The notes under the pieces: generated by a model
What the model was told of the DNA's origin: nothing
Databases searched by the model: none
Seen by the model: the letters and a program-made list of their open reading frames with translations, nothing else
Shown: one piece after another, positions 1 to 8,534 of the stretch
How positions within the stretch are numbered: the stretch's first letter is position 1
Layout of the letters: the number at the start of each line of letters is the position of its first letter
Translations under genes and position numbers: made by a program
Source: CAWCWK01 sp963842125
GTDB lineage: Bacteria; Pseudomonadota; Alphaproteobacteria; Rhizobiales; CAWCWK01
NCBI GenBank assembly: GCA_963842125.1
Contig: CAWJFE010000005.1
Location: 2,046,001 to 2,110,000, forward strand
Direction: 5' to 3'
DNA: 64,000 bases

Positions 1-538
1 CACGAGGGCGCGGTCGATGGAGAAGAGGGCGACGCCCTGGAGCGCGATCCGGCCCGCCCAGCGTTCGCGCAACTCGGCGAAGACGGGGAAAGAGATGCGG
101 TGCTGCGGCGGAAGGGAATCGAGATGGGTGCGGATGGCGCTCGTGCCATGGGCGTAGGCGCAGCGCAGGGCGAACTCCATGCGGGCGCTCACGTCCTCGG
201 CCGACCAGTTCGCCTCCCGATCCGCACCGACGGCCGTCAGCGCCCCCATGAACGTGCCGTCGGGATTGGCGCGGCGCGGCCAGATATGACCCTTGTCGAG
301 ATGGGTGTGGATGTCGACCGGGCAGGGCCAGACCATACCGCCGTCGAGATCGGTCCCCCGCCCCGGCCGCGAGGGATCGGTCGGCGTGATGGCGGCGGTC
401 CGGCCGGCGCCCAGCGCGATGTCGACGCGCGCGAGACCGTCGGAATCGGCCTCGACAGCCAGGCCGGGAGCGAGGCAGAGAGGGCAGGGTCGCATTGCGC
501 AGCGTGCCCGCATCCGCGAGGTCGAGCCAGGGCGTCAT
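1..538 (-). CDS. Cytosine-deaminase-type amidohydrolase, N-terminal part, apparent frameshift
   Basis: The gene runs off the left edge, so only its N-terminal part is present. The amidohydrolase metal motif DIHTHLDKGH is clear, and a second segment (GTSAIRTHLDS) matches the cytosine deaminase family, which deaminates cytosine or related pyrimidines and triazines in the cytoplasm. The ATG at 538 follows a good Shine-Dalgarno (GGGGTAAGG) and starts a family-like N-terminus (LRNATLP), but near 480-486 the homologous reading continues one base out of frame (LCLAPGLAVEAD). So either one base is inserted here (mutation or read error), or translation begins at the in-frame ATG at 495, which has no clear ribosome site. 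It lies 49 bases downstream of the permease gene, so it is probably the last gene of the ABC-transporter operon. Confidence 0.7.
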   Translation of the reverse strand, partial: MTPWLDLADAGTLRNATLPSLPRSRPGCRGRFRRSRARRHRAGRRPDRRHHADRSLAAGAGDRSRRRYGLALPGRHPHPSRQGSYLAAPRQSRRHVHGGADGRRCGSGGELVGRGRERPHGVRPALRLRPWHERHPHPSRFPSAAAPHLFPRLRRVARTLGGPDRAPGRRPLLHRPRPR

Positions 539-587
539 CGGCGCCTTACCCCTTTGGCGATACCGGTGGCGATGGAGGCGGTTTGCA

Positions 588-1469
588 TCATGTCTCCCGC
601 TTCAAGGCGCTTTCGTGCCATTTGCGCAGCATCAGGTGCGACAGCGCGGTGAAGGCGAGGAAGATGACGATGCCGGCCACCATGATGAGGATGAGGGCGG
701 CGAACATCTTGGGGTATTGCAGGCGGTAGCCCGCTTCCAGGATGCGGGACGCGAGCCCGAGCCCCGCCCCGTTCACGCCGATGACGAACTCGGCGACGAC
801 GGCGCCGATAAGCGCCAGTCCGCCCGCAATCCGCAGGCCGCCGAGGAAATAGGGCAAGGCGGAGGGGAGCTTCAGGAGCCACATCGTCTGCCAGCGATTG
901 GCGCCGTAGAGCTTGAAGAGGTTGAGGAGCCCGTGATCGGCGCTGTTGAGGCCCAGCGTCGTGTTGGAGAGGATCGGGAAGAACGCGACGATCCAGGCGC
1001 AGATGAGGGCGGCCGTGAAGGCGCTGTCGGCATAGATGATGATGAGGGGCGCGACCGCGATGATCGGCGTGACCTGCAGCACGACGGCGAAGGGAAAGAA
1101 GGTCGCCTCGACGATGCGGCTCTGGGAGAAAAGGATCGCGAGGCCCACCCCGCCGATGATCGCGACGAGGAGCGCCGTCAGCGTGAGGCGAAGCGTGACG
1201 AGGAGCGAGCCGAAGAGGCTGGCGCCTTCCGCGATGAGAGTCGCGAAGACCCGGGAGGGCGGCGGCAGCAGGATGGCCCGCATCGGGTCGGCATTGGAGA
1301 AGGCTTCCCAGCCGAGCACGGCCGCAACGAGGGCGATGACGGGAAGCGCGACCCTGGCGATCCGGTAGGTTCGGTCGGCCCGCGCGCGGCGCGCCTCCTC
1401 GGGGTCGGGCAGGATGTCGGTGACGGCGGGCGAGGCGTGGGCGACGCCGGCGTCGGAGATGCTGCTCAT
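588..1469 (-). CDS. ABC transporter permease (SsuC/ThiX/RutG-like)
   Basis: Inner-membrane permease of 293 residues with about six hydrophobic segments after a short cytoplasmic N-terminus. The EAA-type loop that docks the ATPase is visible as YGANRWQTMWLLKLPSALP. The family (BPD_transp_1, nitrate/sulfonate/pyrimidine group) moves small organic solutes through the inner membrane. The start overlaps the ATPase stop by four bases (ATGA), so translation is coupled. With the NMT1-type binding protein and the deaminase, the likely substrate is a pyrimidine, a thiamine precursor or another small nitrogen heterocycle. The substrate is inferred from context only. Confidence 0.88.
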   Translation of the reverse strand: MSSISDAGVAHASPAVTDILPDPEEARRARADRTYRIARVALPVIALVAAVLGWEAFSNADPMRAILLPPPSRVFATLIAEGASLFGSLLVTLRLTLTALLVAIIGGVGLAILFSQSRIVEATFFPFAVVLQVTPIIAVAPLIIIYADSAFTAALICAWIVAFFPILSNTTLGLNSADHGLLNLFKLYGANRWQTMWLLKLPSALPYFLGGLRIAGGLALIGAVVAEFVIGVNGAGLGLASRILEAGYRLQYPKMFAALILIMVAGIVIFLAFTALSHLMLRKWHESALKRET

Positions 1470-2314
1470 CGGCCAGTCACCCCCATGGCCGCGTTATGCC
1501 CCTCCCCCATCGCATCGTGCAGCGCGGCCGAGGTCTCGCGGCAATAGGCGTTGTAGTCGGTCGAGGTGCGGAACGTGCCGTCGCGGACATGGTCCGTCTC
1601 GACCGCGATATCGGCTGCGATCCGCCCCGGTCGCGGCGCCATCACGACGATGCGCTCCGAGAGATAGACGGATTCGAAGACCGAATGGGTCACGAAGAGC
1701 ACCGTCCAGCCGGTATCCCGCCAAAGCTGGAGGAGATCGTCGTTGAGCCGGAACCGCGTGATCTCGTCGAGCGCGGCGAAGGGCTCGTCCATCAGAAGGA
1801 TGTCGGGCCGGGTGACGAGAGCGCGGGCGATCGAGACCCGCATCTTCATGCCGCCCGAGAGCTCGCGCGGATAGACGTGGGCGAAGTCGGCGAGCCCGAC
1901 CCGCTCCAGCGCATCCGCGATGAGGTCGCGCGTCTCCGCTTTCGGAGTGCCCTTGATCCGCAACGGCAGGCGGACATTGCCCGACACAGTCGCCCAGGGC
2001 ATCAGCGTCGGCTCCTGGAAGACGAAGCCGATCTCGGGGCGGCGCGCACGGCCCTTCGCGTCCGCACCGCTCGCCGGATAGGTGATGCGCCCCGTCGTCG
2101 GGTGCGCGAGGTCGGACACGAGACGCAACACCGTCGACTTGCCGCAGCCCGACGGGCCGAGAAGGCTGACGAAGCTGCCCTTTTCGATACCGAGATCGAC
2201 GCCCCGCAGCGCCTCCGTTCCATTGGCGAAGGTCTTGCCGACGCCATCGAGGCGCACCGCGGCGGGCACGCTCGCGGCGGCGGAGACGGCCGAGGCTGGA
2301 ACGGGGGCGTTCAT
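1466..2314 (-). CDS. ABC transporter ATP-binding protein
   Basis: ATPase subunit of 282 residues. It shows Walker A GPSGCGKST (about 53-61), Q-loop FVFQEP, signature LSGGM (152-156), Walker B ILLMDEP (about 172-178) and the switch histidine in LFVTHSVFES. The Met in LSGGM is typical of the nitrate/sulfonate/taurine class (SsuB/TauB/ThiZ). It energises the importer formed with the downstream permease, which it overlaps by four bases, and the upstream binding protein, 17 bases away. The alanine-rich first 20 residues are not conserved in the family, but no better start is evident. Confidence 0.9.
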   Translation of the reverse strand: MNAPVPASAVSAAASVPAAVRLDGVGKTFANGTEALRGVDLGIEKGSFVSLLGPSGCGKSTVLRLVSDLAHPTTGRITYPASGADAKGRARRPEIGFVFQEPTLMPWATVSGNVRLPLRIKGTPKAETRDLIADALERVGLADFAHVYPRELSGGMKMRVSIARALVTRPDILLMDEPFAALDEITRFRLNDDLLQLWRDTGWTVLFVTHSVFESVYLSERIVVMAPRPGRIAADIAVETDHVRDGTFRTSTDYNAYCRETSAALHDAMGEGHNAAMGVTGR

Positions 2315-2331
2315 AGCGTGTGCTTGGAGAG

Positions 2332-3345
2332 CTATTGGCCGAGCGCCGCCTTCTCGTCGAGGCCCACGCCCTTGTTGACGAAATCGAGCGTATAGACCTT
2401 CGTGACGTCGATATCGTCCTCGATGACGCCGGCTTCGACCATGTTGGCGTAGAAGCCCTCGACGCGCTCGGCCGTCATGGCGCCGATGCCGTCCGTCAAC
2501 GCCTCGCCGGAATCGACGATGCCATATTCGATCAGCTTCTCGCGGCTATAGGCGAGCTGCTCCGAAGTCATCTCGGGGTTGGCCTCCTGGATGAGCGCGT
2601 TGCCGCCCGAATTGTCGCCGTAGAGATAGTTGGTCCAGCCGATGGCGGAACCGTCGACGAAGCACTGGACGATTTCGGGCTCGGCCTCGACCCGGGGCGC
2701 CATCATCTCGACGGTCGTCGCGTAGGTGTCGAAGCCGAAATCGGCGAGGAGGAAGACGTTGGGAGTGAAGCCGCCATCGCTCGCGATCGCGAAGGGCTCA
2801 GACGTCAGATAGCCCTGCTGCACCGACATCGGATCGGCGATGAAGGCGGCAGGGTTGAAGGTGTAGGGCTGGCGCTTCGAAGCATCGAAGCCGTGCTCGG
2901 ACACCATCCACTGGAAGAAGCTCTGAAAGCCGTTGTCGCCGATGATGAAGGCGGAAGCCTCCGTCAGGCTCTCGAACGTGTCGAGTCCCTGCCCCGGATG
3001 GCTCATCACCACCTGCGGCTCCTTCTGGAAATGCGCGGCCACGACGAGAGATGGGATCCCCTCGCGCACGGCCGAGAAGGACTGGAGGAGGTTGCCCCCC
3101 ATATAGGCGTCGATGCGGCCCGCGATGAGCTGCGCGCGCCCGTTCACCTGCGGCCCGCCGGGCTCGATCGTCACGTCCAGCCCGCAGGCTTCGTAGGTGC
3201 CGTCGGCAAGGGCCTGATAGTAGCCGCCGTGCTCGGCCTGCGGGTACCAGTTGGTCGCGAAGGTGAAGGGCGTGAGATCCTGCGCAGCGGCGGGGCCGGC
3301 AAAAGCGAGGGACGCGAGGACGGCGGCTGACAGGCGATACGACAT
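2332..3345 (-). CDS. NMT1/THI5-like periplasmic substrate-binding protein
   Basis: Periplasmic receptor of the ABC importer. I place the start at 3345 because an AAGGAGC ribosome site lies just upstream and the product then begins with a Sec signal peptide of about 22 residues ending AAAQ. A longer upstream reading adds an arginine-rich stretch with no signal character. The mature protein starts LTPFTFATNWYPQAEHGGYY, characteristic of the NMT1/THI5 and pyrimidine-binding group (ThiY, RutX-like). Members bind hydroxymethylpyrimidine derivatives, thiamine precursors or similar ligands. It is the first gene of the importer operon. Confidence 0.88.
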   Translation of the reverse strand: MSYRLSAAVLASLAFAGPAAAQDLTPFTFATNWYPQAEHGGYYQALADGTYEACGLDVTIEPGGPQVNGRAQLIAGRIDAYMGGNLLQSFSAVREGIPSLVVAAHFQKEPQVVMSHPGQGLDTFESLTEASAFIIGDNGFQSFFQWMVSEHGFDASKRQPYTFNPAAFIADPMSVQQGYLTSEPFAIASDGGFTPNVFLLADFGFDTYATTVEMMAPRVEAEPEIVQCFVDGSAIGWTNYLYGDNSGGNALIQEANPEMTSEQLAYSREKLIEYGIVDSGEALTDGIGAMTAERVEGFYANMVEAGVIEDDIDVTKVYTLDFVNKGVGLDEKAALGQ

Positions 3346-3542
3346 GGAAAGGCTCCTTCGGATGCGCCGTCGGTCCGGGCGCCAGAGATGGGGCCCGCAG
3401 CCATGCGCGAACCCGTTCGAGAACTGTCGCATTCTTTCCCGTTTGTGGGGAGACGCAAGCGCGAGGCCATCAAAAACTGCTCAAGGACGCAGCAATCGCC
3501 CGACTGCCATGCCTTCCCTAGAGGCAGAGCGATGTCAGTTGC

Positions 3543-4358
3543 TCAGTTTTGCGGCGATGGCTTTCCGAGCGGCCCCGATGCGAGATCCGAGAGCGGATAG
3601 GCCGACGTCTCCCCTAAAAGCTGCGCGAGGCGCCGGGCGCAGTGGTGGATGGTCGCGCGGCCCTTCTCGGCCGTCGCCTTCGTCGCGTCGCCCGCCACGC
3701 CTTCGGGATGGAGATCTTGCGCCTGCCAGCCCATGCCGACGGGTCCTATCGTACGCAACACCTCGTAGTCCCGCTCGACCTCGGCATTGCGCGGCCGGAA
3801 GTCGCGCGCTTCGTCCATCCGAACGCGTTCGGGTGTGAGCGCGAGCATGACCGACGTCTCCAAGTCGCCGCCATGGATGCCGGTGCGCAGCTCCTCGGCC
3901 GCATAGAGCCCGTCCGGCAGGCCGACCGACCACCAGCCGCAGGTCACGGCAAGCATCTTCTGGTGGATGCGCAGTTCGCGCGCCACGATCTCCATCACCT
4001 GTGGCTGCCCGCCATGGGCGTTGAGGAAGACGATGCGGCGGACGCCCGCCCGCGCGACACTGCGTCCGATTTCCGTCCAGACCCGTATCAAGGTCTCGGC
4101 CTCGAGCGTCACGGTGCCGGGATAGTCGATATGTTCGACCGACTTGCCGATCGACTGCGTCGGGAGCAGGAGGACGGGCGCATCGTCGCCCAGCGCAGCC
4201 AGTGCGGCCTCGGCCATAGCCTCGGCGATCACGGCGTCGGTCGAGACCGGCAAATGCGGCCCGTGCTGCTCGATCGCGCCGACGGGCTGAAGCACGACGG
4301 TGCGCTCCAAGTCGAGCGCCGCAAAATCCTTGGTCGTCAGGTCCTGCCAGCGGGGCAT
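3543..4358 (-). CDS. Creatininase-family amidohydrolase
   Basis: Cytoplasmic metal-dependent hydrolase of 271 residues. Family motifs are QPVGAIEQHGPHLPV (metal-binding E and H), STDAVIAEA, FLNAHGGQ and GIHGGDLETS. The family includes creatinine amidohydrolase, formamide hydrolases and MftE-like peptidases, all cutting C-N bonds with divalent metals. The start at 4358 lies eight bases after the DctM stop behind an AAGG ribosome site; the open frame extends far upstream, but only as arginine-rich antisense of DctM. As the last gene of the TRAP operon it probably acts on the imported compound or a derivative (inference). Confidence 0.85.
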   Translation of the reverse strand: MPRWQDLTTKDFAALDLERTVVLQPVGAIEQHGPHLPVSTDAVIAEAMAEAALAALGDDAPVLLLPTQSIGKSVEHIDYPGTVTLEAETLIRVWTEIGRSVARAGVRRIVFLNAHGGQPQVMEIVARELRIHQKMLAVTCGWWSVGLPDGLYAAEELRTGIHGGDLETSVMLALTPERVRMDEARDFRPRNAEVERDYEVLRTIGPVGMGWQAQDLHPEGVAGDATKATAEKGRATIHHCARRLAQLLGETSAYPLSDLASGPLGKPSPQN

Positions 4359-4366
4359 GGGCGGCC

Positions 4367-5653
4367 TTACATCGATCGGGGAAGGAAGAGAGCGAGGGAG
4401 GGGACGGCGATGAGGAGGATCACACGCACGACATCGACGAGGACGAAGGGTACGAGGCCACGAAACACGGTCTCGACCCGCAGATCCTTCACCACCGATT
4501 TGAGGACGAAGGCGTTCATGCCCACCGGCGGAGTGATGTAGCTGATCTCGGTCGCCATGACGACGAAGATGCCGAACCAGATGAGATCGAACCCGGCCGC
4601 CTGCGCGACGGGGTAGAAGATCGGGACCGTCAGGACGATCATCGACAAACTCTCCAGCACGCAGCCAAGAACGAGGTAGATGAGGAACATCGCGGCGATG
4701 ATGGCAAGGGGATTGTCGCCGAGAAGGGCGAGCCCGCCCTGGAGGTCGCGCGTCATGCCCGAGAGATTCACATAGTTGGCGAAGGTGAGCGCGCCGAAGA
4801 GGATGAAGAACATGGTCGCCGTCATCTTGGCGGTGTCGAAGAGCGTCCGGAAGGTCTCCGACGCGCCGAGCCGCCCGCGCAGGAGGGTGAGAAGAAAGGC
4901 GCCTGCCGCTCCGCAGCCCGCGGCCTCCGTGACGGTGAAGACGCCGAGATAGATGCCGCCCATCACGAAGGCGAAGAGGATGAGCGCGCCCGTGATGCCT
5001 CGGAGCGCGAGGATACGCTCGCGCAAGGGTAGCTTCGCCTCGCGGGCTACGTCGAGCGGGCGGCGGATGAGTGAGAGACGCACGGCCAGCACGTAGCCGA
5101 GAACCCCGATGAGGCCGGGCACGACGCCGGCGAGGAAGAGCTTGCCGATGTCCTGGCTCGTCATGATGCCGTAGAAGACGAGGATGACGGAGGGCGGAAT
5201 GAGGATACCGAGCGTGCCGCCGGCCGCGATGGACGCCGTCGCGAGCGCGTCCGGATAGCCGTAGCGGCGCATGGAGGGGAGCGCGATCCGCGTCATCGTC
5301 GCGGCCGTCGCAAGGGAGGAGCCACAGACCGACGAGAAGCCGCCGCAAGCGACGACGGTCGCCATGGCGAGCCCGCCCCTTCGATGCCGCAGCCAAGCAT
5401 TGGCGGCGGCGAAGAGGTCCTCCGCGATGCCCGACTGCATGACGAAATTGCCCATCATCAGGAAGAGCGGCAGCACGGAGAGGGAGTAGTTGCGCGCGTT
5501 GTCGAAATAGGTCTGGGCGAGAAGCGAAAGCGCCGGCTCCCAGCCGATGATCGAGGCGACGCCGCCAAGGCCCACCAGCATCATCGCGAAGGCGATCGGC
5601 ACGCCTGCCATCATGAGCGCGACGAGAAGCGCCATGCCGATCGGCCAGTCCAT
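4367..5653 (-). CDS. TRAP transporter large permease (DctM type)
   Basis: Integral membrane protein of 428 residues with about 12 hydrophobic segments, the usual size and pattern for the DctM subunit. Recognisable segments are GGFSSVCGSSLATAATM near the start of the transport domain and YITPPVGMNAFVLKSV near the C-terminus, where the related motif is typical of the family. It couples solute import to the sodium gradient together with the small subunit and the periplasmic receptor. It begins only four bases after the DctQ stop. Confidence 0.92.
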   Translation of the reverse strand: MDWPIGMALLVALMMAGVPIAFAMMLVGLGGVASIIGWEPALSLLAQTYFDNARNYSLSVLPLFLMMGNFVMQSGIAEDLFAAANAWLRHRRGGLAMATVVACGGFSSVCGSSLATAATMTRIALPSMRRYGYPDALATASIAAGGTLGILIPPSVILVFYGIMTSQDIGKLFLAGVVPGLIGVLGYVLAVRLSLIRRPLDVAREAKLPLRERILALRGITGALILFAFVMGGIYLGVFTVTEAAGCGAAGAFLLTLLRGRLGASETFRTLFDTAKMTATMFFILFGALTFANYVNLSGMTRDLQGGLALLGDNPLAIIAAMFLIYLVLGCVLESLSMIVLTVPIFYPVAQAAGFDLIWFGIFVVMATEISYITPPVGMNAFVLKSVVKDLRVETVFRGLVPFVLVDVVRVILLIAVPSLALFLPRSM

Positions 5654-5657
5654 CGGT

Positions 5658-6254
5658 TCAGGCGCCTTCCGGGAAGCGTGCGGGACGGCGCAGACCGCCC
5701 TCCTCGGCCCGCATCACGATGAGCGCCGCGGTGAGGAGGGCGCCGAGAAGGCAGAGCGCGGCGACGGCATAGGCGACCGGCGCGACGGGCAGGCGTAGAT
5801 AGACGCTGACCTCGCCATAGCTCGCCACGCGGCCGCCCTGGATCGCGAGCCGCCAGCCGATGAGACCGAGCGCCCCTGCTGTGATCAGCCGCGCGGTCAG
5901 CAGTTGCAGCCGCCGACCACGCGCGGAGAGGCGCGACGTGACGAGATCGACCGTCACGTGGCCATCGTCGAGACAGACGGCCGGCAGTCCCGCGAAGACG
6001 ATGGCCGCGAGCAGCAGCTCGGTCATCTCCGACGCCCCGAAGAGCGGCCGGCCGAGAAGATAGCGGCCGACGACGTCGACGACCGTGACGCCCATCAGCG
6101 CGAAGAGGAGAAGCGCGCAGACTGCCGCAAGGGCGAGCCGCACCCGTGGAAGGACGGGCGCGGGCGCGGACATGGGCGAGGACGTGGGCGAGGACGTGGG
6201 CATGGGTGTGTCAGCGGCAAGCGTAGGGTCGGGGATGCCGTCCCCGACGCTCAC
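5658..6254 (-). CDS. TRAP transporter small permease (DctQ type)
   Basis: Membrane protein of up to 198 residues with four hydrophobic segments, matching the DctQ fold (for example VDVVGRYLLGRPLFGASEMT, typical of the family after the first helix). The first 35 residues are low-complexity (PMPTSSPTSSPMSAPAP) and come from a short GC-rich tandem repeat. The GTG at 6254 gives the longest product; ATGs at 6203 and 6173 are alternatives, and none has a convincing ribosome site. It lies 22 bases after DctP and anchors DctM. Confidence 0.87.
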   Translation of the reverse strand: MSVGDGIPDPTLAADTPMPTSSPTSSPMSAPAPVLPRVRLALAAVCALLLFALMGVTVVDVVGRYLLGRPLFGASEMTELLLAAIVFAGLPAVCLDDGHVTVDLVTSRLSARGRRLQLLTARLITAGALGLIGWRLAIQGGRVASYGEVSVYLRLPVAPVAYAVAALCLLGALLTAALIVMRAEEGGLRRPARFPEGA

Positions 6255-6276
6255 GCCGGCATCCCCGCCCGGCCTT

Positions 6277-7308
6277 CTAGTTCCCGGCTGCCGCGATCGC
6301 GGCCTTCAGCGCGTCGAGCGCGGCCTGCGCATCAATGCCGGTCGAGGCGACCTCGGCCAGCTTCTCGGCGATCACCGGCTCCAGCGCGGCCTCGAAGGCG
6401 GCGATCTGTTCGGGGGTCGCATCGGTCAACGTCACCTTGCCTGCCATGCCCTCGCGGCCGGCGGCGTCGGCGGCGTCCCAGGCCTGACCGGCGAGCCGGG
6501 CGAGCGCTTCGCCCGAGACTCCGTCGATCGCCGCCTTGTCGGCATCGGAGAGCCCATCCCAGCGCGCCTTGTTCATGACGACGAAGAAGGACGTGTTGTA
6601 GAGTCCGCCCGGCACGACGAGGCCCTGGTCGAGGATCTCGTCGAGCTTGAAGAAGCCAACCGACTCGAAGGGAAAGAGGATGCCATCGGCCACGCCGCCC
6701 GACAGAAGCTCATAGGCCTTCGAGGACGGCGCCTGGACCGGCGCGGCGCCCAGGGCACCGGCGACCGCGCTCGCGATACCGCCGCCGACCCGCATCTTCG
6801 CGCCGTCGATGGGCGCGTCGCTCGAGAGGTCGCGCCCCTTGGTGAAGATCTGTCCCGGCCCGTGCGCGAAGACGCCAAGCACCTTCACGTCGTCCTGCTC
6901 GCCGACATCGGCCAGCATGTCCTCGTAGACGTTCCAGTAGCCGACCGAGATCGCCTCCGCGCTGTCGCCGAGGAAGGGCATCTCGGCGAGCGCGACGGTC
7001 TTGAACCGGCCGGGGTTGTAGCCGTGGACGCCATAGGTGATGTCGGCGACGCCGTTGACGGCGAACTCGTAATGGGCCGGCGGCGGGCCGAGCGGTGCGT
7101 CGAGGATATCGACCGTGACGCGTCCCTCCGTCGCCTCTTCGATCGCGGCGGCGTAGGGCACCATCACGTCGCTGACGAGGGGATGGCTCGGCGGGAGCCA
7201 GTTGGCCATGCGCAGCGTCTCCTCGGCGGAGGCGACGCCGGTGGCGGAGACGAGAAGCGCGGCGAGGCCGGCGGCTTTCAGCGGGGTAGTCCAGGTACGA
7301 AAGGTCAT
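6277..7308 (-). CDS. TRAP transporter periplasmic solute receptor (DctP type)
   Basis: Receptor of 343 residues with a signal peptide of about 28 residues ending VASAEE and mature start TLRMANWLPPSHPLVSDVM, typical of DctP. Further family segments are MRVGGG (solute carboxylate-binding Arg) and NTSFFVVMNK. It binds an organic acid or amide and delivers it to the DctQM permease. First gene of the four-gene operon DctP-DctQ-DctM-creatininase, read divergently from the Rieske operon. The ligand cannot be told from the sequence. Confidence 0.92.
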   Translation of the reverse strand: MTFRTWTTPLKAAGLAALLVSATGVASAEETLRMANWLPPSHPLVSDVMVPYAAAIEEATEGRVTVDILDAPLGPPPAHYEFAVNGVADITYGVHGYNPGRFKTVALAEMPFLGDSAEAISVGYWNVYEDMLADVGEQDDVKVLGVFAHGPGQIFTKGRDLSSDAPIDGAKMRVGGGIASAVAGALGAAPVQAPSSKAYELLSGGVADGILFPFESVGFFKLDEILDQGLVVPGGLYNTSFFVVMNKARWDGLSDADKAAIDGVSGEALARLAGQAWDAADAAGREGMAGKVTLTDATPEQIAAFEAALEPVIAEKLAEVASTGIDAQAALDALKAAIAAAGN

Positions 7309-7563
7309 GTCGGCTCTCCTCTGGCGAGGGGACGATCTTCGTGCCGATCACCCTCGATAGCGCGTCGTTTCCAAGGGACGACCACATCCGGAACACGGGT
7401 CTCGCCGCGTTGACAGGCCGATCCTTTAAGTGTGAAGCTACAGGAACGCAGGGCGTTGTCCAGCACCGTTCTGCGCCGCTTGAGAGGTCCCTCGCCCGTG
7501 CAGGCCAGCGTCCAAGCCAACGTCGATGCCAGTGTCCGAGCGGAGGCCGAAGGCGTTCGAGGG
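7309..7563. promoter_or_regulatory. Divergent control region between TRAP and Rieske operons
   Basis: About 255 bases between two divergently read operons. TTGACA stands at 7410-7415 on the plus strand, but the hexamer 17 bases downstream (TGAAGC) is a poor -10 box, so the plus-strand promoter is only a candidate. The minus strand has an AGGAG ribosome site just before DctP. No regulator gene or clear operator palindrome is present. Confidence 0.35.
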
Positions 7564-8523
7564 ATGGGCGCCGACATGCGCCTTCTCGTCGACGACGTCT
7601 TCGAGGAAACGCCGCTCGTGCGCGGTCTCGTGCTGGCCGCGATCGATGGCGGCCCGTTGCCCGAGGCTGAGCCCGGCGCGCACCTCCGTGTGCGCCTGCC
7701 GGGCGATTATGACGACCGGCACTATTCGCTCGTCGATCTGCCCGGCCGCGCGGACGGGCACCACTACGTGCTCGGCGTCCGGCTTGATGCGCACTCCAAA
7801 GGCGGGTCGCGCTTCATGCACAACCTCACCCGGGGCGACAAGATCTGGGTTGATGGGCCGCGACAGAGCTTTCCGCTCGCTCCGGACGAGGCGCCGGCGC
7901 TCCTCATCGCCGGCGGCATCGGCATCACGCCGCTTCTGTCCATGGCGGCCCGGATGGCACGCCAGGGACGCGACTTCGCGCTCCACTATGCCGGGCGGCG
8001 GCGTGGTGCGCTGGCCTTCCTCGAACCCCTGCGGTCGATCTGCGGTGCACGTCTTCGCGAGCACTATGACGATGAGCCCGAGACCCGCCTCGACATCGCC
8101 GCCGCGCTCGATGCGGCCGATCCGGCCGGCCATCTCTACGTCTGCGGGCCGGCCGGCATGATCGAGGCCGCGCGGACGCTCGCCGATGCACGGGGATGGG
8201 CGCCGACGCATATCCATTTCGAGCTTTTTGCAGCGCCAGAGACGGAAACCGTCGACACGCCTTTCGAAGTCACCCTCGCCCGCAGCGGCCACACGCTGAC
8301 CGTGCCGGCCGACAGGAGCCTCCTGGCCGTCCTGCGCGAGGCGGGCGTCGCTTGCGAGTCGGATTGCGAGCGCGGCGGCTGCGGCATGTGCCGCGTTACC
8401 GTCCTCGAGGGCGAGCCCGATCACCGCGACGTCATCCTGAGCCGCCGCGAGCGCGCGGCCGGTACCGCCATGCAGGCCTGCGTCTCCCGCGCGAGGACAC
8501 CCTGCCTCGTGCTCGACTTGTGA
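7564..8523 (+). CDS. Ferredoxin-NAD(P) reductase component of Rieske oxygenase (PDR type)
   Basis: Electron-transfer protein of about 319 residues that passes electrons from NAD(P)H through flavin and a 2Fe-2S cluster to the oxygenase. Order: flavin domain (RHYSLVDLPG, typical of class IA FMN reductases), nucleotide domain (LLIAGGIGITPLLSMA, YVCGPAGM), then a C-terminal plant-type ferredoxin domain with CERGGCGMC and a last Cys in MQACVSRA. This order matches phthalate dioxygenase reductase and VanB. The frame is open from 7432, but the conserved part begins about 7576. ATGs at 7564 and 7576 are the best starts, with GAGGG before the second. Confidence 0.88.
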   Translation: MGADMRLLVDDVFEETPLVRGLVLAAIDGGPLPEAEPGAHLRVRLPGDYDDRHYSLVDLPGRADGHHYVLGVRLDAHSKGGSRFMHNLTRGDKIWVDGPRQSFPLAPDEAPALLIAGGIGITPLLSMAARMARQGRDFALHYAGRRRGALAFLEPLRSICGARLREHYDDEPETRLDIAAALDAADPAGHLYVCGPAGMIEAARTLADARGWAPTHIHFELFAAPETETVDTPFEVTLARSGHTLTVPADRSLLAVLREAGVACESDCERGGCGMCRVTVLEGEPDHRDVILSRRERAAGTAMQACVSRARTPCLVLDL

Positions 8524-8534
8524 GGAGGGATCCG

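Noticed and set aside
495..1547. Long plus-strand open frame opposite the ABC permease
   Set aside because: It is Asp/Glu/Arg-rich with no domain and is wholly antisense to a permease that has clear motifs; typical shadow in GC-rich DNA.
3346..3542. TPP, guanidine or other riboswitch upstream of the NMT1-type importer
   Set aside because: I looked for the conserved cores on the minus strand and found only a short GCCT/AGGC hairpin, not a recognisable aptamer.
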